A DNA stretch of 23,039 nucleotides from an uncultured Treponema sp. (GCA_937902445.1 CALELJ010000283.1:1-23039), one strand, 5' to 3'; positions 1 to 7,750 are shown, numbered from the stretch's first letter. Program-made: numbers and translations. Notes: generated from the sequence alone by a model not told the origin.

Positions 1-370
1 TCTTGATGAAATATCCCTGCTTGCGCTGTTCGTCAAGGTAATAGTGGATGTTGTTGATGGTATCCATCTTGAAGTTTTCCATTCCCTTGGCGTAGTCATC
101 CCTATTGTTGAGGTCAAGATTTTTGAGTGCAAAATATATGCGCTTTGTGTTTGCTTTTTTTGCATTGTTGACAAGTTCCCTGACGCTGTAGGAAAGGCCC
201 TCAAAGAGGTTATCCATGTTCAGATGCTTCAGGAAAACGGAAAGAATGTCGACGATGTATCCTTCCATCTCAGGTGGAAGTGTATAGGTAGTCACAGTCA
301 ATGGAATGCCTGTCTGAATTGCGAGATTAACTTTTTCCTTGTCGACTTTGATTCTTTTTATCTGTGCCAT
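1..370 (-). CDS. ATPase-fold (HATPase/GHKL-like) protein, N-terminal part, runs off the window
   Basis: The reading frame starts at ATG (368-370, read on the minus strand) and stays open for 123 codons to the window edge, so the C-terminus is missing. The visible protein begins MAQIKRIKVDKEKVNLAIQT. Around residues 62-70 it carries SVRELVNNA, which resembles the N-box helix of histidine-kinase-type ATPases (E-L-x-x-N-A), followed by a strand-like TKRIYFAL. No membrane segment or signal peptide is seen, so it is probably cytoplasmic. It has its own near-consensus sigma-70 promoter (396-424) and a weak AGAG ribosome site about 6 nt before the ATG. It diverges from the gene at 440. The ATPase assignment rests on one motif; the G-boxes lie outside the window, and a role in sensing or regulation is only inferred. 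Confidence 0.6.
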   Translation of the reverse strand, partial: MAQIKRIKVDKEKVNLAIQTGIPLTVTTYTLPPEMEGYIVDILSVFLKHLNMDNLFEGLSYSVRELVNNAKKANTKRIYFALKNLDLNNRDDYAKGMENFKMDTINNIHYYLDEQRKQGYFIK

Positions 371-395
371 AATTCTCTAAAATGTCTATTTTTCT

Positions 396-424
396 ATTAT
401 AGTGTTGCTTTTTTTCTTTTTCAA
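396..424 (-). promoter_or_regulatory. Sigma-70 promoter for the gene at 1-370
   Basis: On the minus strand, TTGAAA (419-424) is followed by a 17-nt spacer and a perfect TATAAT (396-401). Transcription would start near 389, giving a leader of about 18 nt before the ATG. It overlaps the putative promoter of the divergent gene at 440, so the two may compete for polymerase. Confidence 0.7.
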
Positions 425-432
425 GATAAAAT
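405..432 (+). promoter_or_regulatory. Putative leaderless promoter for the gene at 440
   Basis: TTGCTT (405-410), a 16-nt spacer and TAAAAT (427-432) lie exactly 7 nt before the ATG at 440, so the transcript would begin at or next to the start codon. The only purine-rich stretch, AAGG (435-438), is 1 nt from the ATG and too close to act as a ribosome site. The -35 is weak. Confidence 0.4.
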
Positions 433-439
433 GTAAGGC

Positions 440-1486
440 ATGACAAAACAGATACAGGCGGAACTTCTGGTTCTTGCATTGGTTTTATTGGGCAGCACAA
501 GATTTCTATTTATCAGCCATACAAAAAAAGATTCTCTCTCGGTGGTTCCGCTTGTGGGAATGGTTTTCTCATTGTTCAGCATCGGAATCTTCGGATTTTC
601 ATTAAGGGAATTCATTGTCTTTCTGCTTGCTTTGTGGGCTTCCATCTGGAATTTCCGCTCGGTTTTAAGGCTTGCTTCTGACGTTGTGATCGACCGTTAT
701 GATCTGAAGCTTGTTTTCATAAGCTGCGTCAATGCTGTGCTCTGTGTGATCTGTTTTGTTGGTGTCTTCATGTTTACTCCCGCAGTGTCAGACGCAGGGA
801 AGATGGGCGTTGTTGAAAAGGTGACTGACTGTACCGGTTCCTTTTATTCAGGCATAAGGAAGATAGATCGGCCGTTCCAGAGAAATACGGTGAAGATATG
901 GAATTTCGAGCCGGAACAGAAAAATCCTGCCGGGAGAACGGTGGTGCTTTTTGTTCCTCCTAAAACAGCATCAGTGGAAGTGTACAGAATCCTGTTGCAG
1001 AAACTTGCAAAAAACGGTTACTCGGTATATGCAGGAGATTTCTGGACAAATGACGGTGACTACTTCAATCCTTTTTTTGACATGCGGTTCATGAGACGTC
1101 ATGCTTTTTCCGTGGCAAAAATCCGCGATAGAGAAAGATATGAGTCGATATTGAAAAACAACATCAATGTGCTTGTCCAGGAATACAATTATCTTCTAGG
1201 TCTTGTAAAAGCCTCTCCCAATGATACGGTTTTTCTTCTTTCAGATGAGGACAATCTTGAAGTGATGAAAAGCGTATGCAACTGGAATCAGGGCAAGATA
1301 AACGGAACCTTTGACCTGGCTTTTCTTGATGACCATCTTGCAAAAGGATTCGGTCCGGTGGAAAACACTGATCCTGTTCTTGCAAAGTACCTGGGCCTCG
1401 AGATTGACAGAAGCGGCTACATTTCAAGCCATCTTGCAATGGAAGTGACGGACTTCATAAGCCGCCAGATTGTTCAGGGGCAATAA
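440..1486 (+). CDS. Membrane protein of unknown function with a C-terminal soluble domain
   Basis: 348 residues, not recognised. The N-terminal third is hydrophobic, with about four likely membrane segments (residues 7-24, 33-52, 56-70 and 90-113). The rest is a soluble domain of about 230 residues. Part of it, RTVVLFVPPKTASVEVYRIL at about 167-186 followed by AKNGYSVYAGDFW, resembles the first strands of an alpha/beta-hydrolase fold (strand, loop, helix, GYxVxxxDF). No HG oxyanion motif or G-x-S-x-G nucleophile elbow is visible, so it may be a degenerate hydrolase-like domain without catalysis. The gene is monocistronic and converges on the phosphoesterase gene with a 35-nt gap and no clear terminator. 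Its start has no spaced Shine-Dalgarno site. Confidence 0.75.
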   Translation: MTKQIQAELLVLALVLLGSTRFLFISHTKKDSLSVVPLVGMVFSLFSIGIFGFSLREFIVFLLALWASIWNFRSVLRLASDVVIDRYDLKLVFISCVNAVLCVICFVGVFMFTPAVSDAGKMGVVEKVTDCTGSFYSGIRKIDRPFQRNTVKIWNFEPEQKNPAGRTVVLFVPPKTASVEVYRILLQKLAKNGYSVYAGDFWTNDGDYFNPFFDMRFMRRHAFSVAKIRDRERYESILKNNINVLVQEYNYLLGLVKASPNDTVFLLSDEDNLEVMKSVCNWNQGKINGTFDLAFLDDHLAKGFGPVENTDPVLAKYLGLEIDRSGYISSHLAMEVTDFISRQIVQGQ

Positions 1487-1521
1487 TTCCTTTGTCGGCC
1501 GGAAGATATTTTAAAATCCAG

Positions 1522-2067
1522 TCAGACTGAATACTCCATCTTTTTTTCTCCCGTCTCAATGTCGTACCAGATGAAGGTTTTTCCATCGAAGGTCATGCAG
1601 CTGTGGAATGAATTTTCCTTTGGCAGTGAAAGGGATCCGTCGTTGAGGCAGGTAAATCCATCCATTTCCTTTATGGCCGGAACATGAAAATGCCCGCAGA
1701 CCATGATGCTGCCCTTTGCAAATTTAAGGGGATTGTTTTCGTTGTAGATATGGCCGTGGGTTGCATAGATGGCCCGGTCTCCAAAATCCAGAACAGCATA
1801 GTCTGCCATGATCGGAAAATCCAGGACCATCTGGTCGACTTCTGCATCGCAATTTCCGCGGATACATATAATCCTGTCTGAAATTCCGTTGAGCATGGCA
1901 ATGACTTCCTTTGGGTTGTAGTTTTCAGGAAGGTCATTGCGTGGGCCGTGGTATAGAATGTCTCCAAGAAGGAGAATCTTGTCTGCTTTTTCCATGCGGA
2001 ATTTTTCAATGAGTTTCTGGCAGTAATAGGCGGAACCATGAAGGTCCGAGGCGATGATCCATTTCAT
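1522..2067 (-). CDS. yfcE: YfcE-type metallophosphoesterase
   Basis: A small calcineurin-like phosphodiesterase of 181 residues (E. coli YfcE is about 184). The metal-binding motifs are in order: SDLHG near the N-terminus (D-x-H), GDILYHGPRN at about 35-44 (GDxxxHGPxN, typical of the YfcE branch), GNCD at about 72-75 (GNxD), THGH at about 103-106 and GHFH at about 125-128 (GHxH). The family hydrolyses phosphodiesters in the cytoplasm; the natural substrate is not known. I place the start at the second ATG (2067, MKWIIASDLHG). TATACT (2074-2079) lies 6 nt before it and would overlap the 5' side of the alternative ATG at 2073 (MDMKW), which has no ribosome site either. Confidence 0.9.
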   Translation of the reverse strand: MKWIIASDLHGSAYYCQKLIEKFRMEKADKILLLGDILYHGPRNDLPENYNPKEVIAMLNGISDRIICIRGNCDAEVDQMVLDFPIMADYAVLDFGDRAIYATHGHIYNENNPLKFAKGSIMVCGHFHVPAIKEMDGFTCLNDGSLSLPKENSFHSCMTFDGKTFIWYDIETGEKKMEYSV

Positions 2068-2073
2068 GTCCAT

Positions 2074-2102
2074 AGTATATTGAAAAGATTCCGGTTGCTG
2101 AA
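2074..2102 (-). promoter_or_regulatory. Putative leaderless promoter for the yfcE-like gene
   Basis: On the minus strand, TATACT (2074-2079) lies 6 nt upstream of the ATG at 2067. A weak -35, TTCAGC (2097-2102), sits 17 nt further up. No Shine-Dalgarno site is present. Confidence 0.4.
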
Positions 2103-2127
2103 GTGCGGTGGTTAAAGCCCTGCCGGA

Positions 2128-2158
2128 TTGTGAATTTTTTCCTGTTTTATGTTATACT
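2128..2158 (+). promoter_or_regulatory. Extended -10 promoter for lspA, leaderless arrangement
   Basis: TGTTATACT (2150-2158) is an extended -10 element (TGn plus TATACT). It ends 7 nt before the lspA ATG at 2166. A poor -35, TTGTGA (2128-2133), is 19 nt away, which fits dependence on the extended -10. The 7-nt interval TTTGGCC has no usable ribosome site. Confidence 0.5.
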
Positions 2159-2165
2159 TTTGGCC

Positions 2166-2720
2166 ATGAAAGAAAATTCAAGAAATAAAGTTTTGCCGCT
2201 GATTCTTTCCGTGGCAGTCATAATTCTGGACCAGCTTACGAAAGGTCTTGTGGTCAAGTACATTCCCCGTCTGACCTTATGGACAGATGACGGTGTCATT
2301 GAGATTCTCGGAAAATATGTCCGTCTGATTCATGTAAGGAACAACGCCATAGCCTTCAGCATGGGATCAACTCTTTCCCAGAATGCCAGGGGACTGCTTT
2401 TTGCGCTGATGCCTCTTTTGATAATAATCGCAGTTTATGTAATCTATTTCCGGAACAACGAATTTACAAAGCTTCAGAGATGGACCATCTGCGGAATCCT
2501 GGGAGGTGGAATCGGAAACCTCATAGACAGGTTTTTCCGTCCGGAAGGAGTTGTTGATTTCATCGACTGCTATTTCTGGGGAATCTTTGGAATGGAAAGA
2601 TGGCCTACCTTCAATGTGGCGGACTGTGCAGTTGTTGTCTGCGGGGCAATTTTCATGGTTACCTTTATCCTCCAGGTCATCGAGGATTCAAAAAAATCGA
2701 AAAAAGGCGGTTCAAAATGA
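2166..2720 (+). CDS. lspA: Lipoprotein signal peptidase (signal peptidase II)
   Basis: 184 residues, an inner-membrane aspartic protease that removes the signal peptide of prolipoproteins after lipid attachment to the cysteine. Four hydrophobic segments are visible. Family motifs are DQLTK (22-26), NNAIAFSMG (59-67, with Ala where many members have Gly), GGGIGNLIDR (113-122), VVDF with the likely catalytic Asp131, and FNVADCAVV with the second catalytic Asp153. The frame stays open to an ATG at 2103, but that start adds a 21-residue hydrophobic stretch not usual for the family. The ATG at 2166 gives the normal N-terminus and lies 7 nt after an extended -10. The stop codon overlaps the start of the next gene. 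Confidence 0.95.
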   Translation: MKENSRNKVLPLILSVAVIILDQLTKGLVVKYIPRLTLWTDDGVIEILGKYVRLIHVRNNAIAFSMGSTLSQNARGLLFALMPLLIIIAVYVIYFRNNEFTKLQRWTICGILGGGIGNLIDRFFRPEGVVDFIDCYFWGIFGMERWPTFNVADCAVVVCGAIFMVTFILQVIEDSKKSKKGGSK

Positions 2721-3085
2721 CAAAAAAGACTTTTGCTCTTGTTTATGTTCTTGTTTCAAGTCTTGCAAACATATTGTTTACTGCAGTGGTTGTTGCGGTT
2801 TTTGTAGGCATCTCCTTTGCCGTGCTGAGGTTTGGTTTTCATGCCCAGCCTGAGACCTACGGAACTGCTTTGTTCGGCAGCTTTACCTTTGGCCTTGTTG
2901 TGAGTTTCATTGCGTACTCAAGGATTTCAATGAAGATCATCAAGAAGTACAAGCTTGATGAAAGGTATGGCGGCGGCAGACCGGTCAAAAAGGATTCTGC
3001 TTCCGTTTCCCAGGATGAAGAAAAGAAAACCGTTCTTCCATCATCTGTTCTTGAGGATGAGGAAGATGAGAAATGGCGTGAGTGA
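2717..3085 (+). CDS. Small conserved-type membrane protein, co-translated with lspA
   Basis: 122 residues, not recognised. The start overlaps the lspA stop in an ATGA junction (2717-2720), and AGGCGG lies about 8 nt upstream, so translation is probably coupled to lspA. Residues 1-36 form one long hydrophobic segment (or two close ones), about 50-68 form another, and YSRISMKIIKKYK follows. The C-terminal tail of about 45 residues is highly charged and ends in an acidic run (EDEEDEKWRE), and is probably cytoplasmic. Cotranscription suggests a role at the membrane, but nothing in the sequence ties it to lipoprotein processing. The upstream in-frame ATG at 2600 is inside lspA and is rejected. Confidence 0.75.
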   Translation: MTKKTFALVYVLVSSLANILFTAVVVAVFVGISFAVLRFGFHAQPETYGTALFGSFTFGLVVSFIAYSRISMKIIKKYKLDERYGGGRPVKKDSASVSQDEEKKTVLPSSVLEDEEDEKWRE

Positions 3086-3093
3086 CAGGCAAT

Positions 3094-3152
3094 ATGGAGC
3101 ACCAGGTCGCAATGGTAAAGACTGCAGCCGGGTGTTCCATCCCTGATTTTTT
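3094..3152 (+). terminator. Probable terminator after the lspA operon
   Basis: A 10-bp stem (3094-3103 with 3131-3140, one G-U pair) has a long 27-nt loop. It is followed by CCCTGA and six Ts (3147-3152) that run into the stop codon of the convergent pyrKD gene. The long loop makes it moderate at best. Confidence 0.4.
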
Positions 3153-4947
3153 ATAAAGCGATTCCCTTGAAGTCTTCGATCGATCTGTAACCATGGGAAG
3201 CCATGAATTTTTCAAGGCCTTCTATGATTTCTACCATTGTATTTGGATTTGCAAAGGTTGCGCTTCCAACCTGGATTGCGCTGGCACCTGCCATGATGAA
3301 TTCAACGGCATCCTGCCATTTTGAAATTCCGCCAAGTCCGATAACCGGTACCTGTTCCTTTTCCGGAAGTTTTTTTACGGCTCCACAGACATCGTAAACC
3401 ATTCTCAATGCTATAGGCTTTACTGCAGGTCCGCACATTCCGGCTTTAATATTGTCAAAGTATGGACGGCCTTTTTCAATGTCGATGGCAACAGCCTGGA
3501 TCGTATTTATGAGGCTCAAGGCATCTGCACCTGCCTTAATGCATGCCAGAGCAACACCGACAAGGTCCGGAGCATTAGGTGACAGTTTGACTATGAGAGG
3601 CTTTTTTGTTGCCTTTCTGACTGCGCTGACACATTCAAAGGCACAATCTGGCTCCATTCCCCAGGCCATTCCTCCTGCCTTTACGTTAGGACAGCTGATG
3701 TTCAGCTCAATCATGGGTACAGATGTCCTGTCCAGAAGTTCTGCACCCTTTACATAGCTTTCAAGACTGTGTCCTGCAAGGTTTGCCATGGTGACAGTAT
3801 CAAGTTTGAGCATTTCAGGAAGTTCATGTTCAATGAAGTGAGGTACACCAGGATTTTCAAGGCCGATGGAGTTGATGTCACCGCCGGTTATCTCAATGAT
3901 GCGTTCTCCGCCGTTGCCTGGCTTTGGTTCCAGGGTCAATCCCTTGCTGCTGACACCACCGAGTTTTTCCACATCAAAGAAGCCGCGGTAGTTCTGGGCA
4001 AAACCAAAGGTTCCGCTGGCTGCGATTACCGGATTCTTGAATTTGACACCGGCAATGGTTACAGACAGATCAACTTCTGTATCCTTTAATGGTGTCACGT
4101 TTTTCCTTGGAGATGGTTTTGGGAATTCCAGAATGTCGCCGTCAAAAATAGGACCATCCTTGCAGACACGGCGGTTTCCTTCTTTTGTGTTTATTGTACA
4201 GCCAAGACATGCACCGACACCGCAAAGCATTTTCTTTTCAAGGCTCAGGTAGCACTTGATGCCTGCTTCCTGGCATACAGACTGGACGTAGGCGAGCATG
4301 GGAGTCGGACCGCAGGCGAAAACGGATCTGTACCCTTTTTGAGCAACTGTATCCTTTGTGAAAGCTGCGCTGAGCATTCCGTGTATGCCAACGGAACCGT
4401 CGTCTGTTGTAATAACCAGATTCTTTGCCTTTACGTTCTCAAGTCCGTAGGAACCGCTTTTGAAACTGGCATAGAAATCGTAGCTTCCATCTGCCAGACT
4501 GGATGCAAAGTTGGCAACAGGAGCGACGCCAATTCCGCCTCCGATGATTGCCATACTATCGTTAGTTTGTCTATCGATAAATTCTTCAAAGGTATTTCCA
4601 AGGGGACCATTCAGAGACAGCATGTCACCGGGAATAAGGGAACGCATCTGCTTTGTGCCTTCTCCTTTTTCAAGGATCATGAACTGGACCCTGAGGGTGT
4701 TGCCGTCACGTTCCGCATGATAGACGCTTATAGGGCGGCCAAAAGTAACATTGCTGCATTTACCTCTGATCATATAGAACTGACCGGGCTTTGGACCAAT
4801 CTGTGAATCGCGTTCAAGCTGTGATTGAACTTCCATGAGAAAAACATTTGGCTGTCCTTCAACATCCTTTACGAAATTTACTTTTGCATCTCCATAAAAA
4901 AGGATGCCTTTGCCGTCTTTGTCGATCTGTGGTCTGTCACATGCCAT
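3151..4947 (-). CDS. pyrD: Fused dihydroorotate dehydrogenase (PyrK electron-transfer subunit + PyrD type 1B)
   Basis: 598 residues combining two normally separate subunits. Residues 1-280 are the PyrK-like half: a ferredoxin-reductase-type FAD domain (GRPISVY at 70-76, with the R-x-x-S flavin signature), an IIGGGIGVAP nucleotide-binding loop (134-143), ACGPTPML (211-218), and a [2Fe-2S] cluster with Cys242, 247, 250 and 262 spaced as in PyrK. Residues 290-598 are class 1B dihydroorotate dehydrogenase, with FMN-barrel motifs ASGTFGF (310-316), NISCPN with the class-1 catalytic Cys419, and GLGGI near 540. The enzyme oxidises dihydroorotate to orotate in pyrimidine synthesis, with NAD+ as the expected acceptor. 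The frame is continuous, so this is a true fusion and not a frameshift. The start is set by AGAGGT about 8 nt upstream. Confidence 0.95.
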   Translation of the reverse strand: MACDRPQIDKDGKGILFYGDAKVNFVKDVEGQPNVFLMEVQSQLERDSQIGPKPGQFYMIRGKCSNVTFGRPISVYHAERDGNTLRVQFMILEKGEGTKQMRSLIPGDMLSLNGPLGNTFEEFIDRQTNDSMAIIGGGIGVAPVANFASSLADGSYDFYASFKSGSYGLENVKAKNLVITTDDGSVGIHGMLSAAFTKDTVAQKGYRSVFACGPTPMLAYVQSVCQEAGIKCYLSLEKKMLCGVGACLGCTINTKEGNRRVCKDGPIFDGDILEFPKPSPRKNVTPLKDTEVDLSVTIAGVKFKNPVIAASGTFGFAQNYRGFFDVEKLGGVSSKGLTLEPKPGNGGERIIEITGGDINSIGLENPGVPHFIEHELPEMLKLDTVTMANLAGHSLESYVKGAELLDRTSVPMIELNISCPNVKAGGMAWGMEPDCAFECVSAVRKATKKPLIVKLSPNAPDLVGVALACIKAGADALSLINTIQAVAIDIEKGRPYFDNIKAGMCGPAVKPIALRMVYDVCGAVKKLPEKEQVPVIGLGGISKWQDAVEFIMAGASAIQVGSATFANPNTMVEIIEGLEKFMASHGYRSIEDFKGIAL

Positions 4948-4984
4948 GATTTTACCTCTAAAATTTTGATCTCAGTTCATTAAG

Positions 4985-5013
4985 TTTTAAAGAAGAAACC
5001 CATTCACTGTCAA
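4985..5013 (-). promoter_or_regulatory. Candidate promoter for pyrKD
   Basis: On the minus strand, a consensus TTGACA (5008-5013) is followed by a 17-nt spacer and a poor -10, TTAAAA (4985-4990). The leader would be about 30 nt and contains the AGAGGT ribosome site. Confidence 0.4.
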
Positions 5014-5082
5014 CAGCAATGATATAGGATTTTTGGGAAAAAGACAGTTCCATTGCCACCTGGAAAAACGGTCTTCATAAAA

Positions 5083-5111
5083 TTGAATAAAATTTTATTA
5101 TGAAATAACAT
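5083..5111 (+). promoter_or_regulatory. Putative leaderless promoter for the alpha/beta hydrolase
   Basis: TTGAAT (5083-5088), a 17-nt spacer and TAACAT (5106-5111) end 6 nt before the ATG at 5118. There is no Shine-Dalgarno site. A perfect 14-bp AT palindrome, AATAAAATTTTATT (5086-5099), lies over the spacer and could be an operator, or could be chance in AT-rich DNA. Confidence 0.4.
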
Positions 5112-5117
5112 GAAACT

Positions 5118-6104
5118 ATGAAAATGAAAAAAGCGTTTATTACATGTGGAATTATTGCCGCTACCATGCTTGTGGCAGTTTTGGGTGGTGGTCTGTATCT
5201 TGTGGACTATGCAGTTGCACCTGAAGACGGAACTCTTTGCTACGAAAGTAAAAATTTTTCCATCTCGAAAAAACTGGAGGAAATAAAAAAGAAGGATGAC
5301 CCCCAGCACATCCTTGCGGAACAGGAAAGGGCCCTGGCATATCCAAAGCTTAAGAAACATTCGACTGTGATTTCAATTAAAAGTTTTGACGGTCTTGAGC
5401 TTAAGGCTCTTTATGCACGACAGAATGAAAATACAAGTCATGACTATGCCCTTGTGATCCACGGCTACAGGTCTGAACCACGAGATCTTGCTCCAAATGC
5501 GGTTCACTTTCTTGAAAAGGGATGGAATGTAGTCATGCCGGGACAGAGAGGTCATGGATGGAGCGAAGGAAGCTACGTGGACATGGGCGTTTTTGCATGC
5601 CGTGACATGGTTTCCTGGTGCAGGAAAATCGTGGAGATGGATCCTGAAGCAAGAATTCTGCTTTTTGGAATTTCCATGGGGGCAGCCACTGTCATGATGA
5701 CAAGCGGAGAGGAACTTCCACCGAATGTCATGGCCGCCATCGAAGACTGCGGTTACTCTTCTGTCTGGGACCAGTTTGAATACAGGCTCAAATATGAATT
5801 CCATCTGCCTTCTCATCCGATTCTTGACGTGGCATCAATGCTCTGCAAGGCAAAGAACGGTTTTTCTTTCAAGGATGGCTCAAGCATAAAATCCCTTGCC
5901 AAAGCAGAAATACCGATGCTTTTCATCCACGGGGATGCAGATGACTATGTTCCTTTCAGCATGCTGGAAAAAAATTATGAGGCAAAGAAAGGAGAAAAGG
6001 AAATTCTTGTGATAAAAAATGCGGAACATGCAATGGCCGGCTTTGTTGATCCTGAGCTTTACTATGGCCGTGTTGATGCCTTTGTAGAAAAATGGATTAA
6101 ATAA
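5118..6104 (+). CDS. Alpha/beta hydrolase, membrane-anchored or exported
   Basis: 328 residues. Residues 1-31 are a basic start followed by a hydrophobic segment (signal anchor or signal peptide without a lipobox), so the catalytic domain should lie on the outer face of the inner membrane. The serine-hydrolase core shows VIHGYRSEP (113-121, oxyanion loop), PGQRGHGWSEG (141-151), the nucleophile elbow GISMG with Ser186, HGDADDYVP with the likely acid Asp275, and AEHAMAG with His304. The pattern resembles YqkD-type hydrolases; the substrate is unknown, probably an ester or peptide. The gene is monocistronic and ends beside a palindromic element it shares with the convergent UPF0210 gene. A start at the second Met (residue 3) is possible. 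Confidence 0.88.
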   Translation: MKMKKAFITCGIIAATMLVAVLGGGLYLVDYAVAPEDGTLCYESKNFSISKKLEEIKKKDDPQHILAEQERALAYPKLKKHSTVISIKSFDGLELKALYARQNENTSHDYALVIHGYRSEPRDLAPNAVHFLEKGWNVVMPGQRGHGWSEGSYVDMGVFACRDMVSWCRKIVEMDPEARILLFGISMGAATVMMTSGEELPPNVMAAIEDCGYSSVWDQFEYRLKYEFHLPSHPILDVASMLCKAKNGFSFKDGSSIKSLAKAEIPMLFIHGDADDYVPFSMLEKNYEAKKGEKEILVIKNAEHAMAGFVDPELYYGRVDAFVEKWIK

Positions 6105-6108
6105 AAAC

Positions 6109-6199
6109 GGGGCTGCCCAATAAGTATTTCTGCCAGGGTCATTGCGCAGGTGGTTTCGACTACGCTCAACCACCCTGAAATTACTTTTGGGTCAGCCCC
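6109..6199. repeat. MITE-like palindromic element, copy 1
   Basis: A 91-bp element between two convergent genes. The outer inverted repeat GGGGCTGCCCAATAAGTA (6109-6126) pairs with 6182-6199, with one bulge and one mismatch. Inside is CCAGGGTCATTGC, then a hairpin GGTGGTT...AACCACC (6149-6155/6168-6174) whose loop holds TTCGACTACGCTCA. Copy 2 at 17674 shares the ends and both inner blocks. No clear target-site duplication is seen. It may also act as a bidirectional terminator. Confidence 0.75.
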
Positions 6200-6226
6200 A
6201 TCGTCAAAGTCGTAAAATTAACTTTT

Positions 6227-7588
6227 CTAGTTTCTGAATGAATGGATTGGTGCTGGAATTCTTCCGCCGCGGTTGATGAAGTCAGCGCAACCGAACTTGC
6301 TTACCTTCATGCAAGGCATTCCGCCAAGAAGACCGCCGAATTCTACCCATTCACCTTCCTTCTTTCCAGGAGCCGGGATGATGCGGACAGCTGTTGTCTT
6401 GCTGTTTACCATACCGATGGCAAATTCATCAGCCATGATTCCGGAAATTGTTGTTGCAGGTGTGTCGCCTGGGATTGCGATCATGTCGAGACCAACTGAA
6501 CATACAGTTGTCATTGCCTCAAGCTTTTCAAGGCAGATTGAACCTGTCTTTACTGCGTTGATCATTCCTTCGTCTTCTGAAACAGGGATGAATGCGCCTG
6601 AAAGTCCACCGACGTTTGTAGAAGCCATTACGCCGCCTTTCTTTACCATGTCTGTAAGCATTGCAAGAGCTGCTGTTGTTCCTGGTCCACCACAACCTTC
6701 AATACCCATTTCTTCGATGATGCGGGCAACAGAATCGCCGACTGCTGGAGTTGGAGCAAGGGAAAGGTCAAGGATACCAAAGTTTACGCCAAGACGACGG
6801 GCAGCTTCTGAACCGACCATCTGACCCATGCGGGTGATCTTGAAGGCCATCTTCTTGATTCCGTCTGCAAGTTCATTGAGAGGGCGGCCCTTGAATTCAC
6901 GGGCAGCTGCAAGGATAACTCCAGGTCCTGAAACACCAACGTTGATTACGCTGTCTGCTTCTCCAGGTCCGTGGAAGGCACCTGCCATGAACGGATTGTC
7001 TTCAGGAGCGTTGCAGAAGATTACAAGCTTTGCGCAGCCGTTGCATTCGCAGTCTTTTGAAACTTCAGCTGTCTGCTTGATTACTTCACCCATGATCTTT
7101 ACTGCGTCCATGTTGATTCCGCTTTTTGTAGAACCGACGTTGACGCTTGAACATACGTAATTTGTTGAAGCAAGAGCTTCCGGAATTGATTCCATGAGAA
7201 TTCTGTCTGCTGGAGTAATTCCCTTTGGAACGAGGGCAGAGAAACCTCCAAGGAAGTTTACACCGAGTTCCTTTGCACACTTATCAAGAGTCTTGCAGTA
7301 GTCCACATAAGAAGATGCACCGCTTGCACCGGCAACAAGAGCGATAGGCGTTACTGAAATGCGCTTGTTGATGATAGGAACACCGTATTCCTTTTCAATG
7401 TCCTGGCCGACCTTAACAAGGTTTGCAGCTTTGTGCATGATCTTGTCATAGATCTTGTCGCATGCACGCTTCATGTCGCTGTCTGCGCAGTCAAGAAGGG
7501 AAATACCCATTGTAACGCAGCGTACGTCAAGCTTGTGGCGCATGAACATATTTACTGTTTCTTCGATTTCAACCGGTGAAAAAAGCAT
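6227..7588 (-). CDS. UPF0210 / PFL-family (DUF711) protein
   Basis: 453 residues, the usual length for UPF0210, an intact cytoplasmic protein. Gly-rich segments typical of the family are visible: LVAGASGASSYVDYC (about 82-96), GGFSALVPKGITPADRILM (about 113-131), SSVNVGSTKSGINMD (about 146-160), FHGPGEADSVINVGVSGPGV (about 203-222), and IEGCGGPGTTAALAML near 292-307. The biochemical function is not established. In other bacteria the gene is often beside a small ACT-domain protein (UPF0237), but no such partner is present here and the gene stands alone. The start is supported by GAGGT about 8 nt upstream and a promoter at 7619-7647. Confidence 0.93.
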   Translation of the reverse strand: MLFSPVEIEETVNMFMRHKLDVRCVTMGISLLDCADSDMKRACDKIYDKIMHKAANLVKVGQDIEKEYGVPIINKRISVTPIALVAGASGASSYVDYCKTLDKCAKELGVNFLGGFSALVPKGITPADRILMESIPEALASTNYVCSSVNVGSTKSGINMDAVKIMGEVIKQTAEVSKDCECNGCAKLVIFCNAPEDNPFMAGAFHGPGEADSVINVGVSGPGVILAAAREFKGRPLNELADGIKKMAFKITRMGQMVGSEAARRLGVNFGILDLSLAPTPAVGDSVARIIEEMGIEGCGGPGTTAALAMLTDMVKKGGVMASTNVGGLSGAFIPVSEDEGMINAVKTGSICLEKLEAMTTVCSVGLDMIAIPGDTPATTISGIMADEFAIGMVNSKTTAVRIIPAPGKKEGEWVEFGGLLGGMPCMKVSKFGCADFINRGGRIPAPIHSFRN

Positions 7589-7618
7589 AATTTACCTCAA
7601 AAATAATGTATGGAAGGA

Positions 7619-7647
7619 AGTTTAATTTATTGCAGTTTTTTTTTCAA
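7619..7647 (-). promoter_or_regulatory. Promoter for the UPF0210 gene
   Basis: On the minus strand, TTGAAA (7642-7647), a 17-nt spacer and TAAACT (7619-7624) precede a leader of about 24 nt that includes the GAGGT ribosome site. Confidence 0.5.
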
Positions 7648-7720
7648 TTATGGTCTGTCTATTGAACCTATGACAAATTTTCCCTTTAACAGGATTTTTT
7701 TTCCATGGCGGATCATACTT

Positions 7721-7750
7721 TTGAGTGATTTGATATAGTGGCGGCATAGT
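7721..7750 (+). promoter_or_regulatory. Candidate promoter for the barrel-protein gene at 7776
   Basis: TTGAGT (7721-7726), an 18-nt spacer and CATAGT (7745-7750). The short leader carries AGGGAG about 10 nt before the ATG. Both hexamers match only four consensus bases. Confidence 0.3.

Noticed and set aside
1487..1521. Terminator between the genes at 440 and 1522
   Set aside because: The 35-nt gap has only a very short AGTC/ACT-type palindrome without a T-run.
2103..2165. Longer lspA start at 2103
   Set aside because: It adds 21 residues not seen in the family and lies upstream of the extended -10 at 2150-2158.
6149..6174. tRNA T-arm-like sequence GGTTTCGACTACG
   Set aside because: No acceptor, D or anticodon arms surround it; it is the loop and stem of the palindromic element.
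6109..6199. IS element remnant with coding capacity
   Set aside because: The element is only 91 bp and mostly palindrome, and no transposase fragment can be read in any frame.
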